Below are positions 16,784-26,589 of a stretch of 64,000 nucleotides of DNA, piece by piece (position 1 is the stretch's first letter; each line of letters begins with the position of its first letter). Where the stretch lies: NCBI RefSeq assembly GCF_014652895.1, contig NZ_BMZR01000001.1:434001-498000 (forward strand), given 5' to 3'. A model generated the notes under the pieces. The model was not told the DNA's origin. It did not search any database and was given only the letters and a program-made list of their open reading frames with translations. Origin of the DNA: Psychrobacter glaciei (GTDB lineage Bacteria > Pseudomonadota > Gammaproteobacteria > Pseudomonadales > Moraxellaceae). Both the position numbers and the translations under genes were made by a program.

Positions 16784-17680
16784 TTAAGCAGTAAAAGTCA
16801 TGTCCATTTCTTGTAGTCGTTGAAAGACAGTATCTGAAAACGGTTTGAAGTAATTCCATGACTTATATTTTTGATTGTATTGACCACCGCCTTCGTTACG
16901 CCATTGCTTGAGTATCTCAATAACATCATGGTTGTAGGTCACACACTTAATGGACACCATGCCTGAATTAAAGACCCTGACATCTACCCAAGCATGTTTG
17001 ATGGTAAAGCGATAAATGGTATAGCCCTTATCAAAGCTTCCGTTGCTATTCTCATCAGTGCTGCTCTGGCAATTATAGAGAGGCTCAGGTAATGGCGTAG
17101 GAGTTACTGGTATGGTTAATGAGTTCGGTGCTGGAAATATCCATTGCTTATTACTGACACAGTCTAGAATATAATCTTTGGCTTCCTCACTTGGCAATTC
17201 AATACCTTGCGTGATAATTTCTCTCAAATCGATCTCAACGGTCTTAATACCTAATTGCTTAATAAAATCCGCTTTATCGGTATCGATGAAAGAAGTCACA
17301 GCAACTTCAATAAACATCATTTCTCCGTCAACCGTTGCGACTATATCAGGTCGAATACAGCCAACAGCTTGTTCCTCAATCAGCTGATCAAATTCCCAAG
17401 TTTTATCCTCACTATTTTCGTCATCAGGTAGTGAGGGCAGTGTTAGATACCTCTCTTCCATAATGACTTGTTTAGCAAACTTGTGTAGGATACTTTCAGG
17501 GTGAATAGTGCAACTTTCTTTATTGTTGAGATGCGCAAAATGATGCTCATTTTTTTCACCTTTACGAGCCACTACGGGCTCACCACATTCAAAGCAAAAA
17601 CACATACAAGCTAGACCTCGCTCGACTTGCTTAACATTGACGATTTGCTTTTGCTCATTAACAGCGATTGACATTGACAT
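16784..17680 (-). CDS. CoiA-like nuclease-domain protein
   Basis: A 298-aa protein resembling the competence-protein CoiA family. A zinc-finger-like start, CFCFECGEPVVARKG with a later HHFAH (about residues 28-50), is typical. The nuclease core follows: IRPDIVA (Asp near 108) and MFIEVAVTSF (Glu near 125), which lacks the usual Lys of E-x-K. A C-terminal part containing FNSGMVSIKCVTYNHD is not assigned. The ATG at 17680 has AAAGGA 8 nt upstream. Known CoiA proteins act in recombination during transformation. In islands this family is also found with defence genes, which is inference here. It is first in the pair with the resolvase-like gene. Confidence 0.72.
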   Translation of the reverse strand: MSMSIAVNEQKQIVNVKQVERGLACMCFCFECGEPVVARKGEKNEHHFAHLNNKESCTIHPESILHKFAKQVIMEERYLTLPSLPDDENSEDKTWEFDQLIEEQAVGCIRPDIVATVDGEMMFIEVAVTSFIDTDKADFIKQLGIKTVEIDLREIITQGIELPSEEAKDYILDCVSNKQWIFPAPNSLTIPVTPTPLPEPLYNCQSSTDENSNGSFDKGYTIYRFTIKHAWVDVRVFNSGMVSIKCVTYNHDVIEILKQWRNEGGGQYNQKYKSWNYFKPFSDTVFQRLQEMDMTFTA

Positions 17681-17791
17681 AGTTACCATCCTTTTGTTAG
17701 TTGGTTAGGAGTGAGGTAATTATGAGGTGAAATTGAGTTCTAAAACAGCTATCTATTAGGTGTCCAACAGAGGCTTAACCGGTACAATAAT

Positions 17792-18871
17792 ATGAAAAAC
17801 AAGCACTTAACAGTATTTAATGAGTTGCATGATCAGCTTTTGAATTACCCTCGTGACACCCTTTGGGATAAGTATTTACAGATTATCGTCAATGAGCAGC
17901 TGAGAAAAATTGAATATTCAGATGAAGGGTTTGAGCCTGAGAAAATGTCAAGGCAACAGATATATGCTAAAGCAAAAAAGATTGATGAAAAAAGAGTAGA
18001 CAGTCAGACTGCTAAAAATGCGGTTAAGACGTCGAAGCTTGAACTCACTTTGGCAGCATTTATTGACGACCAACCGGATTGTAAAAGAGCATTTATAGAC
18101 CTAGGATATCAGCCAATCATTGTCACTTCAGCATCAGGGGGTGGGTCAAAGAATAAAACATTGATATGGATGGATATTGAGGTTATCGAAAGTGAGGATG
18201 TAGCGCAGGAACAGATAGATGAATCTTCTGTTGTAGAGTCTGATGAAGAGCTCGAAGATACTGAGGATGTAAGTAGTATCATTTATGAGCGTAAAGCTAC
18301 TTCTGATATTAAGCTCTCTTTACTTGTTCGGCTTTTCTTCAAAAAGGGTGAGCTTAAGATGCTGAGTGTAAGCGGAATCTCGCTTATGTTATTATTAATG
18401 CTAAGTGCTCTGCTGGATATTGTTATTGTTATATACTCAATATTAGTCCTTTTATTATTGAGTGATTTACCCAGCTTTAAACTTTGGCAAGCCATGGTTT
18501 TTGTGGTATTTATTCCTTTTGCTTATCTCAACTGGCGATATTTTCTTATGCCCTTACAGTCGTTACCTCGACATCGCGTGATTAAAGCACCTATGTTCTT
18601 TGCTAACATTAACGCTGATAATACGGATATTGAGATGTACCGAAACAAAGATAAGCTCAACATAGCAAGGATTACAGAGTTCACTGCAGTCTGTCCAATT
18701 TGCTCTGGAGTAATAGAGTTGGCGAATGGTAAGCCTGATCAAAAGCAACCATTAGTAGGACGATGTAAAGAAGCGCCACATGCTCATGTATATAGCTTTG
18801 ATCGGATGACTATGAAGGGGTACTTTTTAAGTATTAAAGATTATTCCGTGAATAACGTACTTGGACTTTAG
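17792..18871 (+). CDS. Unknown membrane protein with C-terminal zinc motif
   Basis: A 359-aa protein that I do not recognise. Residues 1-130 are soluble and helical. About 135-170 are acidic and low-complexity. Two or three membrane helices lie near 190-255 (SLMLLLMLSALLDIVIVIYS and later MVFVVFIPFAYL). The last 70 residues contain CPICSG and GRCKEAPHAH (about 297-330), a likely zinc-binding CCCH site placed at the membrane. The ribosome site is weak. It converges on the HEPN-like gene (11-nt gap) and diverges from the CoiA-like gene (111-nt gap). Domain order (soluble sensor, linker, membrane, zinc) would suit a defence effector, but no function is assigned. Confidence 0.7.
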   Translation: MKNKHLTVFNELHDQLLNYPRDTLWDKYLQIIVNEQLRKIEYSDEGFEPEKMSRQQIYAKAKKIDEKRVDSQTAKNAVKTSKLELTLAAFIDDQPDCKRAFIDLGYQPIIVTSASGGGSKNKTLIWMDIEVIESEDVAQEQIDESSVVESDEELEDTEDVSSIIYERKATSDIKLSLLVRLFFKKGELKMLSVSGISLMLLLMLSALLDIVIVIYSILVLLLLSDLPSFKLWQAMVFVVFIPFAYLNWRYFLMPLQSLPRHRVIKAPMFFANINADNTDIEMYRNKDKLNIARITEFTAVCPICSGVIELANGKPDQKQPLVGRCKEAPHAHVYSFDRMTMKGYFLSIKDYSVNNVLGL

Positions 18872-18882
18872 ACTTAAACAAT

Positions 18883-20718
18883 TTATTCAACATTAGATGT
18901 GTTAGAGTCAAATAGCGACCTAACTACCAATCTCAAAATCATCCACCACGCATAAACCGATACTTGAGAACCAGAGCTTTGATCATTCAGTAAACCGTGA
19001 GCAACATCGTTGCGTAAGTTAGCGCCAATAGATTCGGTGAAGACAGCTTTTAATTCGAACAGTAGGTCTTCACCTAGTACCTCCTCAGCTTGCTCATGCT
19101 TGAGTAATGTTGATAAACCATTTTCATTTTCAATACCACCTTTATCGATAGTAGTGGTATGAACGCCATTATTTTTTAAACAAATTCTCACTATATGTTC
19201 GACTTGAGGAGCAAGTAAATGAATGCTGTTTCTAAAGTCGTGCTCAAAACCGCTCCATAGAGCACTAGCTAAAAGGTACTCTCGACCTTCAGGAACTATG
19301 GGTGAAAGTTCACATAGCTGTATTAAGTATTCCTTTGTTACTCTAAAATCCATAAGAATTTGGTTTAATGCTGGGACGATGCTTCCTTGCACCATAAACT
19401 GTATGTTTAACTGAAAGTCTTGAGTCATTTTACTAAATATTACTGGTTCGCTTTCTTCTTCTGTTTTGTAATCAAGACCTAATGCTGGAGTTTTAGCAGT
19501 AACTCGCCCATCTCCAGAATAATGAATGTTACCAAACAAGCTACTCAGAAAATACTGTTGGTGACTTTCTAAGGCTTGAGATCGCAGGTCTTTATATATG
19601 GGAGAGGGAAAGGCAGTAAAATATAATAAAGCATGATTTAGATCTTGCTTATCTGATACATGCTCTATAGACGCCTTAACGGTATCAGTTATATCAACAC
19701 TAGGTAGCTGAAAAACAGGCATTTCATCTAATATGTTGTGACCTGTTTCAATAATCTTATCTCTGACAGAAACCATCTTCTCATTAACAGCGTACAAACT
19801 TCTCTTTGCTTTTGGAACTTTTCGATAAGTCTGAAGAGCATTTTCATAGCTATGATTAGCAGCCATTTGACCTTGAATATTATTTGTTACTTGAGAGTCA
19901 CCTTCAAGTACAAAGCATTCAGCTGACAAGAGCAAACAGTTTAGCCACTTATCATCTTCTTGTTGAGCCCTAAAAAACTTTTCAGCCACATCAAGATGAT
20001 CACGAGCTTGCCAATAGTTACCTGAATTTAAAAGGTTTATACCATGACCACATAGCTCTTCTGCAATTCTTGTCAGATCATCTCTAAGTAGATGGTGATC
20101 TCCAATCATCTCACCAAGCCAGAGATTCATAAAATGGCTATCTGAGTAATGTTTTTCAAAAGCAATTTTTAGTATTGACTCGATATTTTGTATTTTTTGA
20201 CGATCTTTTGTTTGTCTAGCTAACTGAACGCATCGCTCCCAGCACTGTTTTATATCAGGGTGCCATGTTTCAGGGTCGATCGGAAGTTGCATATAGCTTT
20301 CTATAGCAGCTTGTGCGTAATCGACTTTTCTTGGACTTGCGCATAACCAAAGTATGTCAGCAAAGCGAGCTCTAATCATAGGGTCTGTTATGTTGGTATA
20401 AACATCTGCTATGAAATCTAGCTGTTCATTTGTTAAATCATCTGGAATAGCTGATCGCTGAATAGTATTTCCATCAGAGTAAGTGGTGCCAGCTTTAAAA
20501 GGGTCGTTAGGACTACTTGGATTGATTGCCATTGAGCAGATATCTGAAGCAAGTTGTAACGCATTAGCTAAAGCTTCATTACCTTGTCCTCGTTCCAGAT
20601 TTGCTTGCTTGTAGTAAGCTACAGATATAGAGGAGTATCCAAGCTCAAATGGATCATTAATGTTCAGATTGCTATTATTGATAAACTCAGTAGCGGAGCA
20701 TAAAGTAGAATCTGACAT
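18883..20718 (-). CDS. DUF4209-like protein with HEPN RNase motif
   Basis: A 611-aa protein. Residues 1-330 are helical and TPR-like (for example YWQARDHLDVAEKFF). The C-terminal 150 residues match the DUF4209 pattern: GFEHDFRNSIHLLAPQVEHI, then GGIENENGLSTLL, GEDLLFELKAV and NLRNDVAHGLL (near 567-577). The last contains Rx4H (Arg-Asn-Asp-Val-Ala-His), the active-site signature of HEPN ribonucleases. AAGGAAA precedes the ATG. It is last in the order methyltransferase, McrB-like, DUF2357 nuclease, this gene (86-nt gap). A backup abortive RNase role is inferred. It could instead be a non-catalytic adaptor. Confidence 0.78.
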   Translation of the reverse strand: MSDSTLCSATEFINNSNLNINDPFELGYSSISVAYYKQANLERGQGNEALANALQLASDICSMAINPSSPNDPFKAGTTYSDGNTIQRSAIPDDLTNEQLDFIADVYTNITDPMIRARFADILWLCASPRKVDYAQAAIESYMQLPIDPETWHPDIKQCWERCVQLARQTKDRQKIQNIESILKIAFEKHYSDSHFMNLWLGEMIGDHHLLRDDLTRIAEELCGHGINLLNSGNYWQARDHLDVAEKFFRAQQEDDKWLNCLLLSAECFVLEGDSQVTNNIQGQMAANHSYENALQTYRKVPKAKRSLYAVNEKMVSVRDKIIETGHNILDEMPVFQLPSVDITDTVKASIEHVSDKQDLNHALLYFTAFPSPIYKDLRSQALESHQQYFLSSLFGNIHYSGDGRVTAKTPALGLDYKTEEESEPVIFSKMTQDFQLNIQFMVQGSIVPALNQILMDFRVTKEYLIQLCELSPIVPEGREYLLASALWSGFEHDFRNSIHLLAPQVEHIVRICLKNNGVHTTTIDKGGIENENGLSTLLKHEQAEEVLGEDLLFELKAVFTESIGANLRNDVAHGLLNDQSSGSQVSVYAWWMILRLVVRSLFDSNTSNVE

Positions 20719-20804
20719 TGATGCTTTCCTTGTTTTTTATAAATAATTTGTACTCAAATAAATTTTATTATGACGGCTGCTTTGACTTGAGCTACGATTG
20801 GTTG

Positions 20805-23213
20805 CTATGAGACCGTTATCTTGGAACAGAACTCTTGATATACTGGTTCAATATCGTTGAAGTCACTGACGCTTTGCAAGCATCTTAAAGTGGTCAGCTT
20901 AAAGTATTGTTGAGTAGAGTCAGGTACGTTATTGATTTTGCTTTGTAACTTTAACGGCTGATCAAGCTCAAAAATAAAATGGTCTGTGAGAGCGACCATT
21001 TTTTTCACAGGCCATGCATATTCAATGTCGCAACAGTTAGAGTCGAGATCAGAACATAGAGCTAAGCTTAAATAGCGAACTTCTTTTAAAATATGGTAGT
21101 CATATCTAGTGAATAGACTATTTTTAGATAAAGTATAAAGCGCGACAGTACCGTCTTTAACAAGCCCATAATTGCTATCACTTTTATCTACAGCTAGCGT
21201 TAGAGTTAAGTCTTGATATAGTATTTGTCGCATACCATCGTACGGAATACGCACGGCATCCTGTAAGTAAATATTCTCTTCCATACTGGACTTGTATTGA
21301 GGGGGAGCTAAGTCTGATACATCGCTAGAAATGCGTTTACCGATATTTTGACGTAAGAAATTTAGTAGCCAATAGCAGCTGTTATCAGCTTCTGTACTGT
21401 TTTGAGTTAGGCTAGGTAATAACGCAAAAGCACCAATACTTATTTCATCGATAGTATCAGAGTAAGGGTTGGCTTCACTTATTTGATCAAAATAGCCAGG
21501 ATATAACACAAAGGCACCAAAAACAGGACGGCTCTTATCCACACCGTTCTTGTGTTTGCTTTCATTAACGCGGATCAATGCATCACGGTAACGGTGCATT
21601 TGATTGATAGCATCATCAGGTACATAATCAGTCACTTCGATATCTTGATTGACATCATCGTACTGACTGTTTTTGGTTTTTATACGGTATTTTGCATCGA
21701 ATAACCAGATAAACTGTCTATTATTAGGGAAGGTAACTTCTAATAAAATATCAGGTTTTTGACTGACGGAATAAGTTCGAATCGCTTTGGTGGTTTTATT
21801 AAATGGTGGTTCATGAGCCAATCTTGCTTTAACGCCATCATCACGTTCAAATTTAAATGCACCAGCAAATCCATCTTTTAGCTGATATTCAAAAAACTTC
21901 TTAAGTTGTAATTCTTGTTTCTTAGTAGCGACTTCCTTAAAACCTAACTCATCTATTAGGATATTTCTTAAAGTAAGAAAGCACCACACCTCATAGATTT
22001 CTGCAACTGATTTCATGGAAATGCTGGATTGATTATCAAACACATCCAAGTAAAATTTTAACTCTTGCCAAATTCTATATACTGAACTGTAGCCCACCTT
22101 TTGTTGCAACACCAATGATTCTCGACCATGATCATTATAGTTACCAACATTAGCCATAAAGCCTTGCTTTAGCATCTTTTGTAGGGGTTGTTGCCACTGA
22201 TTAAGCTCATCTAAGAATGCATGTGATAGTCTTTGAGAGACTGACTTTTTATTATCTTGTCTAAGCTTATGCTCAAAATCAGCCAGTCGTTTTTTGGTAG
22301 TGGATACAACCATTTTGATAAAACGATTTTCTGGAGTATCAACACTGAGCTGTTTTTTTGTGACTCGATAACGCTGTTCATGCAGACCCTTATCGAGATC
22401 TTCCTTTATTTTTTCTCCTAATCGCGCAGGTATTTTGCCTTTTATTCTCGCAGCTTTAGTATAAGACGTTTGAGCCTGTAAGCGACTATGCGGTGCTTGG
22501 CTGATAACCTTTAAGGCATGAGACAGTTGATGACGTAAATGGCTGAAGTTTGCCAGCCAAAGCAGTGGAAATTGATGGCGTTGTTTGGTTTGCGCACTAT
22601 CTTGTTCCGTCTTTTCGACCAAACTAAATCGCCAAAGTGGAAAGGAATTATCAATAGCCTGATACATCTTAGGTAAGTCATCATGCAAACTCATCTTAGT
22701 AGGTAGCACTTCAAAAGCAATGGTACTTTTAAGGGTTTGAGATGACTTGATGTAATTAAAGGGTAGGCGTAGCCAACCAACATCATTTGCAGTATTGATC
22801 GTACCTGTTAGGCGTGCTAGCGTTGAACGTTGTTTATTTGCCTTAATAAACCGAAAGCTCTTGTTAATAGCGTGGCTACGATGGCTCAGATACGCTTCTT
22901 CCACGTCACCAGTAAAGATGACTTCAAACTGATATTGAAGGTTCTCAAAAAAGATAAAATCATCTAATTCTAAAGACTCTACCAAGCCCGAAGGAGTTGA
23001 GCTGCCTTCTATAGCAAAGGGTTTATCCATAAAATCAGTGTTGAGAATATCTAAGGGCGGAGAAAAGCGCACTATAGATGGTTGAGCATTATGATCGCTT
23101 ATGGCCTCACGTTTCTCTAAAGTAGACTGATAGGTCTTTTGACGTTTCTCAATGTCATTGCACCAAATGGACAGCTCAAAATCAGGGGTTTGTATCCTTA
23201 ACAGATCTGGCAT
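20805..23213 (-). CDS. DUF2357 McrC/LlaJI-R2-like restriction nuclease
   Basis: An 802-aa protein. The N-terminal half is the beta/helical DUF2357 region. The nuclease core is SQKPDILLEVTF (near 488) followed by IWLFDAKYRIKTK (near 505), giving PD...D-A-K, a PD-(D/E)XK site, and a later PVFGAFVLYPG element. This is the architecture of nuclease subunits that work with McrB-like motors, as in LlaJI and BsuMI. GGAG precedes the ATG at 4 nt. It follows the McrB-like gene by 45 nt. Cleavage of DNA at an unmodified site, driven by the motor, is inferred from the family. Confidence 0.85.
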   Translation of the reverse strand: MPDLLRIQTPDFELSIWCNDIEKRQKTYQSTLEKREAISDHNAQPSIVRFSPPLDILNTDFMDKPFAIEGSSTPSGLVESLELDDFIFFENLQYQFEVIFTGDVEEAYLSHRSHAINKSFRFIKANKQRSTLARLTGTINTANDVGWLRLPFNYIKSSQTLKSTIAFEVLPTKMSLHDDLPKMYQAIDNSFPLWRFSLVEKTEQDSAQTKQRHQFPLLWLANFSHLRHQLSHALKVISQAPHSRLQAQTSYTKAARIKGKIPARLGEKIKEDLDKGLHEQRYRVTKKQLSVDTPENRFIKMVVSTTKKRLADFEHKLRQDNKKSVSQRLSHAFLDELNQWQQPLQKMLKQGFMANVGNYNDHGRESLVLQQKVGYSSVYRIWQELKFYLDVFDNQSSISMKSVAEIYEVWCFLTLRNILIDELGFKEVATKKQELQLKKFFEYQLKDGFAGAFKFERDDGVKARLAHEPPFNKTTKAIRTYSVSQKPDILLEVTFPNNRQFIWLFDAKYRIKTKNSQYDDVNQDIEVTDYVPDDAINQMHRYRDALIRVNESKHKNGVDKSRPVFGAFVLYPGYFDQISEANPYSDTIDEISIGAFALLPSLTQNSTEADNSCYWLLNFLRQNIGKRISSDVSDLAPPQYKSSMEENIYLQDAVRIPYDGMRQILYQDLTLTLAVDKSDSNYGLVKDGTVALYTLSKNSLFTRYDYHILKEVRYLSLALCSDLDSNCCDIEYAWPVKKMVALTDHFIFELDQPLKLQSKINNVPDSTQQYFKLTTLRCLQSVSDFNDIEPVYQEFCSKITVS

Positions 23214-23258
23214 TATTACTCCATTGGTTTTGCTATATCTATTCTATAATTGCAAGTT

Positions 23259-25373
23259 TTATGGCCAAAAGCTAGTAAAGCCAGAACGCTCTAAACGTTG
23301 TTGCATCCAAGCCAGTTTAGCCTTGCTACGGCAAGTGATATTTAAGACGCTACCATCTATGTCTTTACGATATAAATCAGGACGTAGTTTATCTTGATCG
23401 TCTTCCATAGACCAAATATCAACAAGTTCTTGCTTTAAGATAGCGGTTAATTCTGTGAGTAACGACTTCTCATGACTGCTAACGGAATCATCTATAACTG
23501 CTAACTTGTCATGATCTCCTTCGATGCGCGGCAATACTTTGCACATCAAAAAGTCATCCCATACAGCTTGCAGTTGCTTCTCATCTTCAGGATAGGTGCT
23601 AATCACAGCAAGCAGTAGTTCATTCAATGCTCTAAAAGCCAGTTGAAAAGGTGTATCATCTAATACTTTATTGATTGATTTCAGAAAATCAATGCTCTTA
23701 CTGCCATCACTATCTATGGGCGGTAACTGATCGATAGAGGCTTGAGAGTCAATAGGGTAGCTCAAGGCGTTATGAGTGACCGTCGGTTCAAAGAAATGAT
23801 CAAAATCATTGGGAAAAAAATCACCAAAATCAAAACTCAAAGCACGATCGATGACTTTACGCGAAAAGCCATGTGTGGTTTCATCCATATTGACTGTCCC
23901 AGCTACGATCAAATTAAAGGGCAGACCTAACCCATGCTCACAGAACAAGTCCCAAGCATCATCGTACCGCCCATCTGCAAAACCTAACGCATCACGTAGT
24001 TTGCTTTTATCTTCTAATTGCCCAATGGTCCCTGACTTTAAAAGCGGATCGCAGTAATAAGTGAATTGTTCTTCAGCCCATCGCCACTCACGAGTTTCTA
24101 GAACGGAAAGATAGTCGGCAAAATATTGTTCGACAGGGGCTAAGTTCATCTCATCTAAGCATAGCCAGTAAGGCAGTACTTGGTTAAGCTCGCTTTTTTC
24201 ACCTATGACAGCGAGACCGTTACCCTCAGGCTCTAGCTCAAGACCTGCATCAACAATCGCACGCCATGCTTTGGCGATGAACTGTAGTACATCAGTGGTA
24301 ATATATTCAGCATTACCATCACCGCCTAAGCGTGATATATAACCAAGTATATCGCTAGGTTCATGCCAATCAGGACGTACGGAGGTCAGGCAGTAAGTGT
24401 CACTAATACTGCCTGTGGCTTTGGCTTGCTCACGGACAAAGCGAGTTTTACCTGTACCGGAAATACCAGCTAACAGTAGGAAGGGTTTGGACAGGGGCAT
24501 TATATTATCAGGAAGAGGTTTTTGCTCTTTTTGCGATGTTTGAATTAGTACATAATTTTCATTCTGTTTTAGAATTTTATAATCATCATAAAGCTCATTA
24601 AATATGGTAATTAACGTCTGTATATCTAATCGAGAGTCAGTGCCATCTGTCCACTGATTAGATAAATAGTATAAATCTGTTCCTACTTTAATAGGTTCGG
24701 CAAAGAAACGTAATTTATCTCCTCGCTTTAGCTCGTTTTCAGGGATGGGTTTATCTGATTTTTTAAAAATGGATGTTAGTCGCTGATCATTTAGCTCAAT
24801 ATTATAGCTTCTTGAGTTTAGGTTTTTTTCTATTAAGTATTGGAAGAGAGATGACTCAAGTTGATTATTAGTCAAAAATACTAGGAGTTCAAAAACAAAT
24901 TTTCCGATTATTTTTTCCGATAGAATTGATGTGGTATTATTAGCTGAGATCAATGAGTGGGCATACGTTTCATCACTTACATCGAGTAGCTCACCCAGCG
25001 GATGAACTTCACCATCCATCCACTGTAATACTTTATTCCTAGAATTATTTCTACCTTGATTAGGCTTCATATATCCTACATGAGGGAGGCTTGCTATTAC
25101 TGTCTCAATTATTGTTCTATCATTACCACTAGATCGTAATACAGTATCTACATGAATAGGATTTCCGTCTTTTAATCTGTTTATTACAGACTCAATGCGT
25201 TCCCATCTTATTGTGATACTACCTTCATCTCTTGCTACATTAATTCTACCACCATCAGCCCAGTCAATACTTTCAATAATGACAGTTTTAGATCTAGAGA
25301 TATAACTAAGCTCTTTACCTATTAAATTGTCTATCCATTGCTGTATTTGGCCTTTTTCTATTTCTGACAACAT
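23259..25373 (-). CDS. McrB-like AAA+ GTPase/ATPase restriction motor
   Basis: A 704-aa AAA+ protein of the McrB/Dnc41-LlaJI R1 type. Walker A GISGTGKT is near residue 300, Walker B with LDEMNLAPVEQYFADYL near 406, and the McrB-type sensor NMDETTHGFSRKVIDRA near 490. The first 250 residues hold an unassigned domain, expected to read the DNA site. The start ATG is 3 nt after the methyltransferase stop, so translation is probably coupled. In characterised relatives the motor assembles as a hexamer, binds the specific or unmodified site and drives the partner nuclease. Whether it prefers GTP or ATP cannot be seen. Confidence 0.88.
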   Translation of the reverse strand: MLSEIEKGQIQQWIDNLIGKELSYISRSKTVIIESIDWADGGRINVARDEGSITIRWERIESVINRLKDGNPIHVDTVLRSSGNDRTIIETVIASLPHVGYMKPNQGRNNSRNKVLQWMDGEVHPLGELLDVSDETYAHSLISANNTTSILSEKIIGKFVFELLVFLTNNQLESSLFQYLIEKNLNSRSYNIELNDQRLTSIFKKSDKPIPENELKRGDKLRFFAEPIKVGTDLYYLSNQWTDGTDSRLDIQTLITIFNELYDDYKILKQNENYVLIQTSQKEQKPLPDNIMPLSKPFLLLAGISGTGKTRFVREQAKATGSISDTYCLTSVRPDWHEPSDILGYISRLGGDGNAEYITTDVLQFIAKAWRAIVDAGLELEPEGNGLAVIGEKSELNQVLPYWLCLDEMNLAPVEQYFADYLSVLETREWRWAEEQFTYYCDPLLKSGTIGQLEDKSKLRDALGFADGRYDDAWDLFCEHGLGLPFNLIVAGTVNMDETTHGFSRKVIDRALSFDFGDFFPNDFDHFFEPTVTHNALSYPIDSQASIDQLPPIDSDGSKSIDFLKSINKVLDDTPFQLAFRALNELLLAVISTYPEDEKQLQAVWDDFLMCKVLPRIEGDHDKLAVIDDSVSSHEKSLLTELTAILKQELVDIWSMEDDQDKLRPDLYRKDIDGSVLNITCRSKAKLAWMQQRLERSGFTSFWP

Positions 25374-25376
25374 GAT

Positions 25377-26465
25377 TTATTCTTCCAAATAATCTTTTAT
25401 AGTTGAGGCAATACCATATGAAAATAAGAAAGGTACACCATTACCTATAGTCTTAAACATAGCGCTAAGAGTCATAGTTTGGGGCAGCTCAAAACCTTTG
25501 GGTAAAGATTGAATTGATAGAGCCTCTGCTGCTGACAACCTTCTTGCTTTAAAAGGATGTAAATGAACTTCATTATTTCCATACGCTGCTGTTGGTGAAT
25601 ATCTAAACCTATGCAAGCGTTTGTAAGACTTTTTAGAAGTGTCGCCTTCGTCTATTACTAGGAATTTAGCTAGGCCAGCTCTAGGAGTAAAATGTGCTTC
25701 TGCATTTGGATGGTTTGGCACATCATTTTTATCAAACCAATGTTGTACTGTTAGTTCTTCTGGAACCCCTGCCGGTATAGTAGGTTGGCTTTCGAATGGA
25801 TTTCTATCAGGCCAATCGTAACTTGATATATCTTCTTTAGAATATTTCATATGGCTTTCCCATGGAAAAGCATCTTTATTTTTAACAATATCAGCCTTAC
25901 AGCCAAAAAGGATTATTCGATCTCTATCCTGCGGTACGCCGTACTCTAGAGAGTTAATAAGCCTATCTTGTAAGACATAACCCTCAGCTAAGAGCTCTTT
26001 TTTTAAGCCGTCATAGAACTCTCTATGTTTCTTAGTGCGCCATAAACCTTTTACGTTTTCAAAAACAAACCAATCGGGCTGGAACTTCTTTATACAATCT
26101 ATATACGTTTTGGATAGCTTACCGTTTTCACCATCTTTTCCTTTATTTTTACCGCCTACTGAAAAGTCAGGACATGGAGGCCCGCCAATAAAACCAACTA
26201 GTTTTCCTAATTTTTTTTCTTCATTCACATTTTCTTTTAATAGATGCTCACCATTATCATTTAAGAATTGATCAATAGAGTATTCATGATAACCATATTT
26301 TGGATATGGAATACCCATAACTTGACGACTATATTGATAAGCATATATGAAAGACTTATCAATTTCATTGACGAAAACAACTTCAAAACCAGATTTTTCG
26401 AAACCCAAGTCTAAAAAGCCTGCACCAGAAAAAAAAGAAAAAATAACACTATTCAAGGTAGCCAC
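25377..26465 (-). CDS. C5-cytosine DNA methyltransferase
   Basis: A 362-aa Dcm-type enzyme. Motif I FSFFSGAGFLDLGFEKSGF, motif IV GGPPCPDFS (catalytic Cys near 96), motif VI FENVKGL (near 136) and motif VIII VPQDRDRI (near 178) are all present, as is the C-terminal GNGVP of motif X. The target-recognition region (about 195-280) cannot be read. The first start is GTG at 26465; a TTG at 26456 has a better-spaced AGGTGG. It is the first gene of the operon with the McrB-like and DUF2357 genes, and its methylation should protect host DNA. Unlike LlaJI, only one such gene is present. Confidence 0.93.
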   Translation of the reverse strand: MATLNSVIFSFFSGAGFLDLGFEKSGFEVVFVNEIDKSFIYAYQYSRQVMGIPYPKYGYHEYSIDQFLNDNGEHLLKENVNEEKKLGKLVGFIGGPPCPDFSVGGKNKGKDGENGKLSKTYIDCIKKFQPDWFVFENVKGLWRTKKHREFYDGLKKELLAEGYVLQDRLINSLEYGVPQDRDRIILFGCKADIVKNKDAFPWESHMKYSKEDISSYDWPDRNPFESQPTIPAGVPEELTVQHWFDKNDVPNHPNAEAHFTPRAGLAKFLVIDEGDTSKKSYKRLHRFRYSPTAAYGNNEVHLHPFKARRLSAAEALSIQSLPKGFELPQTMTLSAMFKTIGNGVPFLFSYGIASTIKDYLEE

Positions 26466-26589
26466 CTAAGATTATGATTGTTGACAATAAAACGTATAAC
26501 TGAGCTGTAAAATTTAAAATTCTTGTCGCACTTTTTAAGCAGTACTGTGTAATATGTTCATACTAAGCTTTATTTAGAATATTTTTAAC

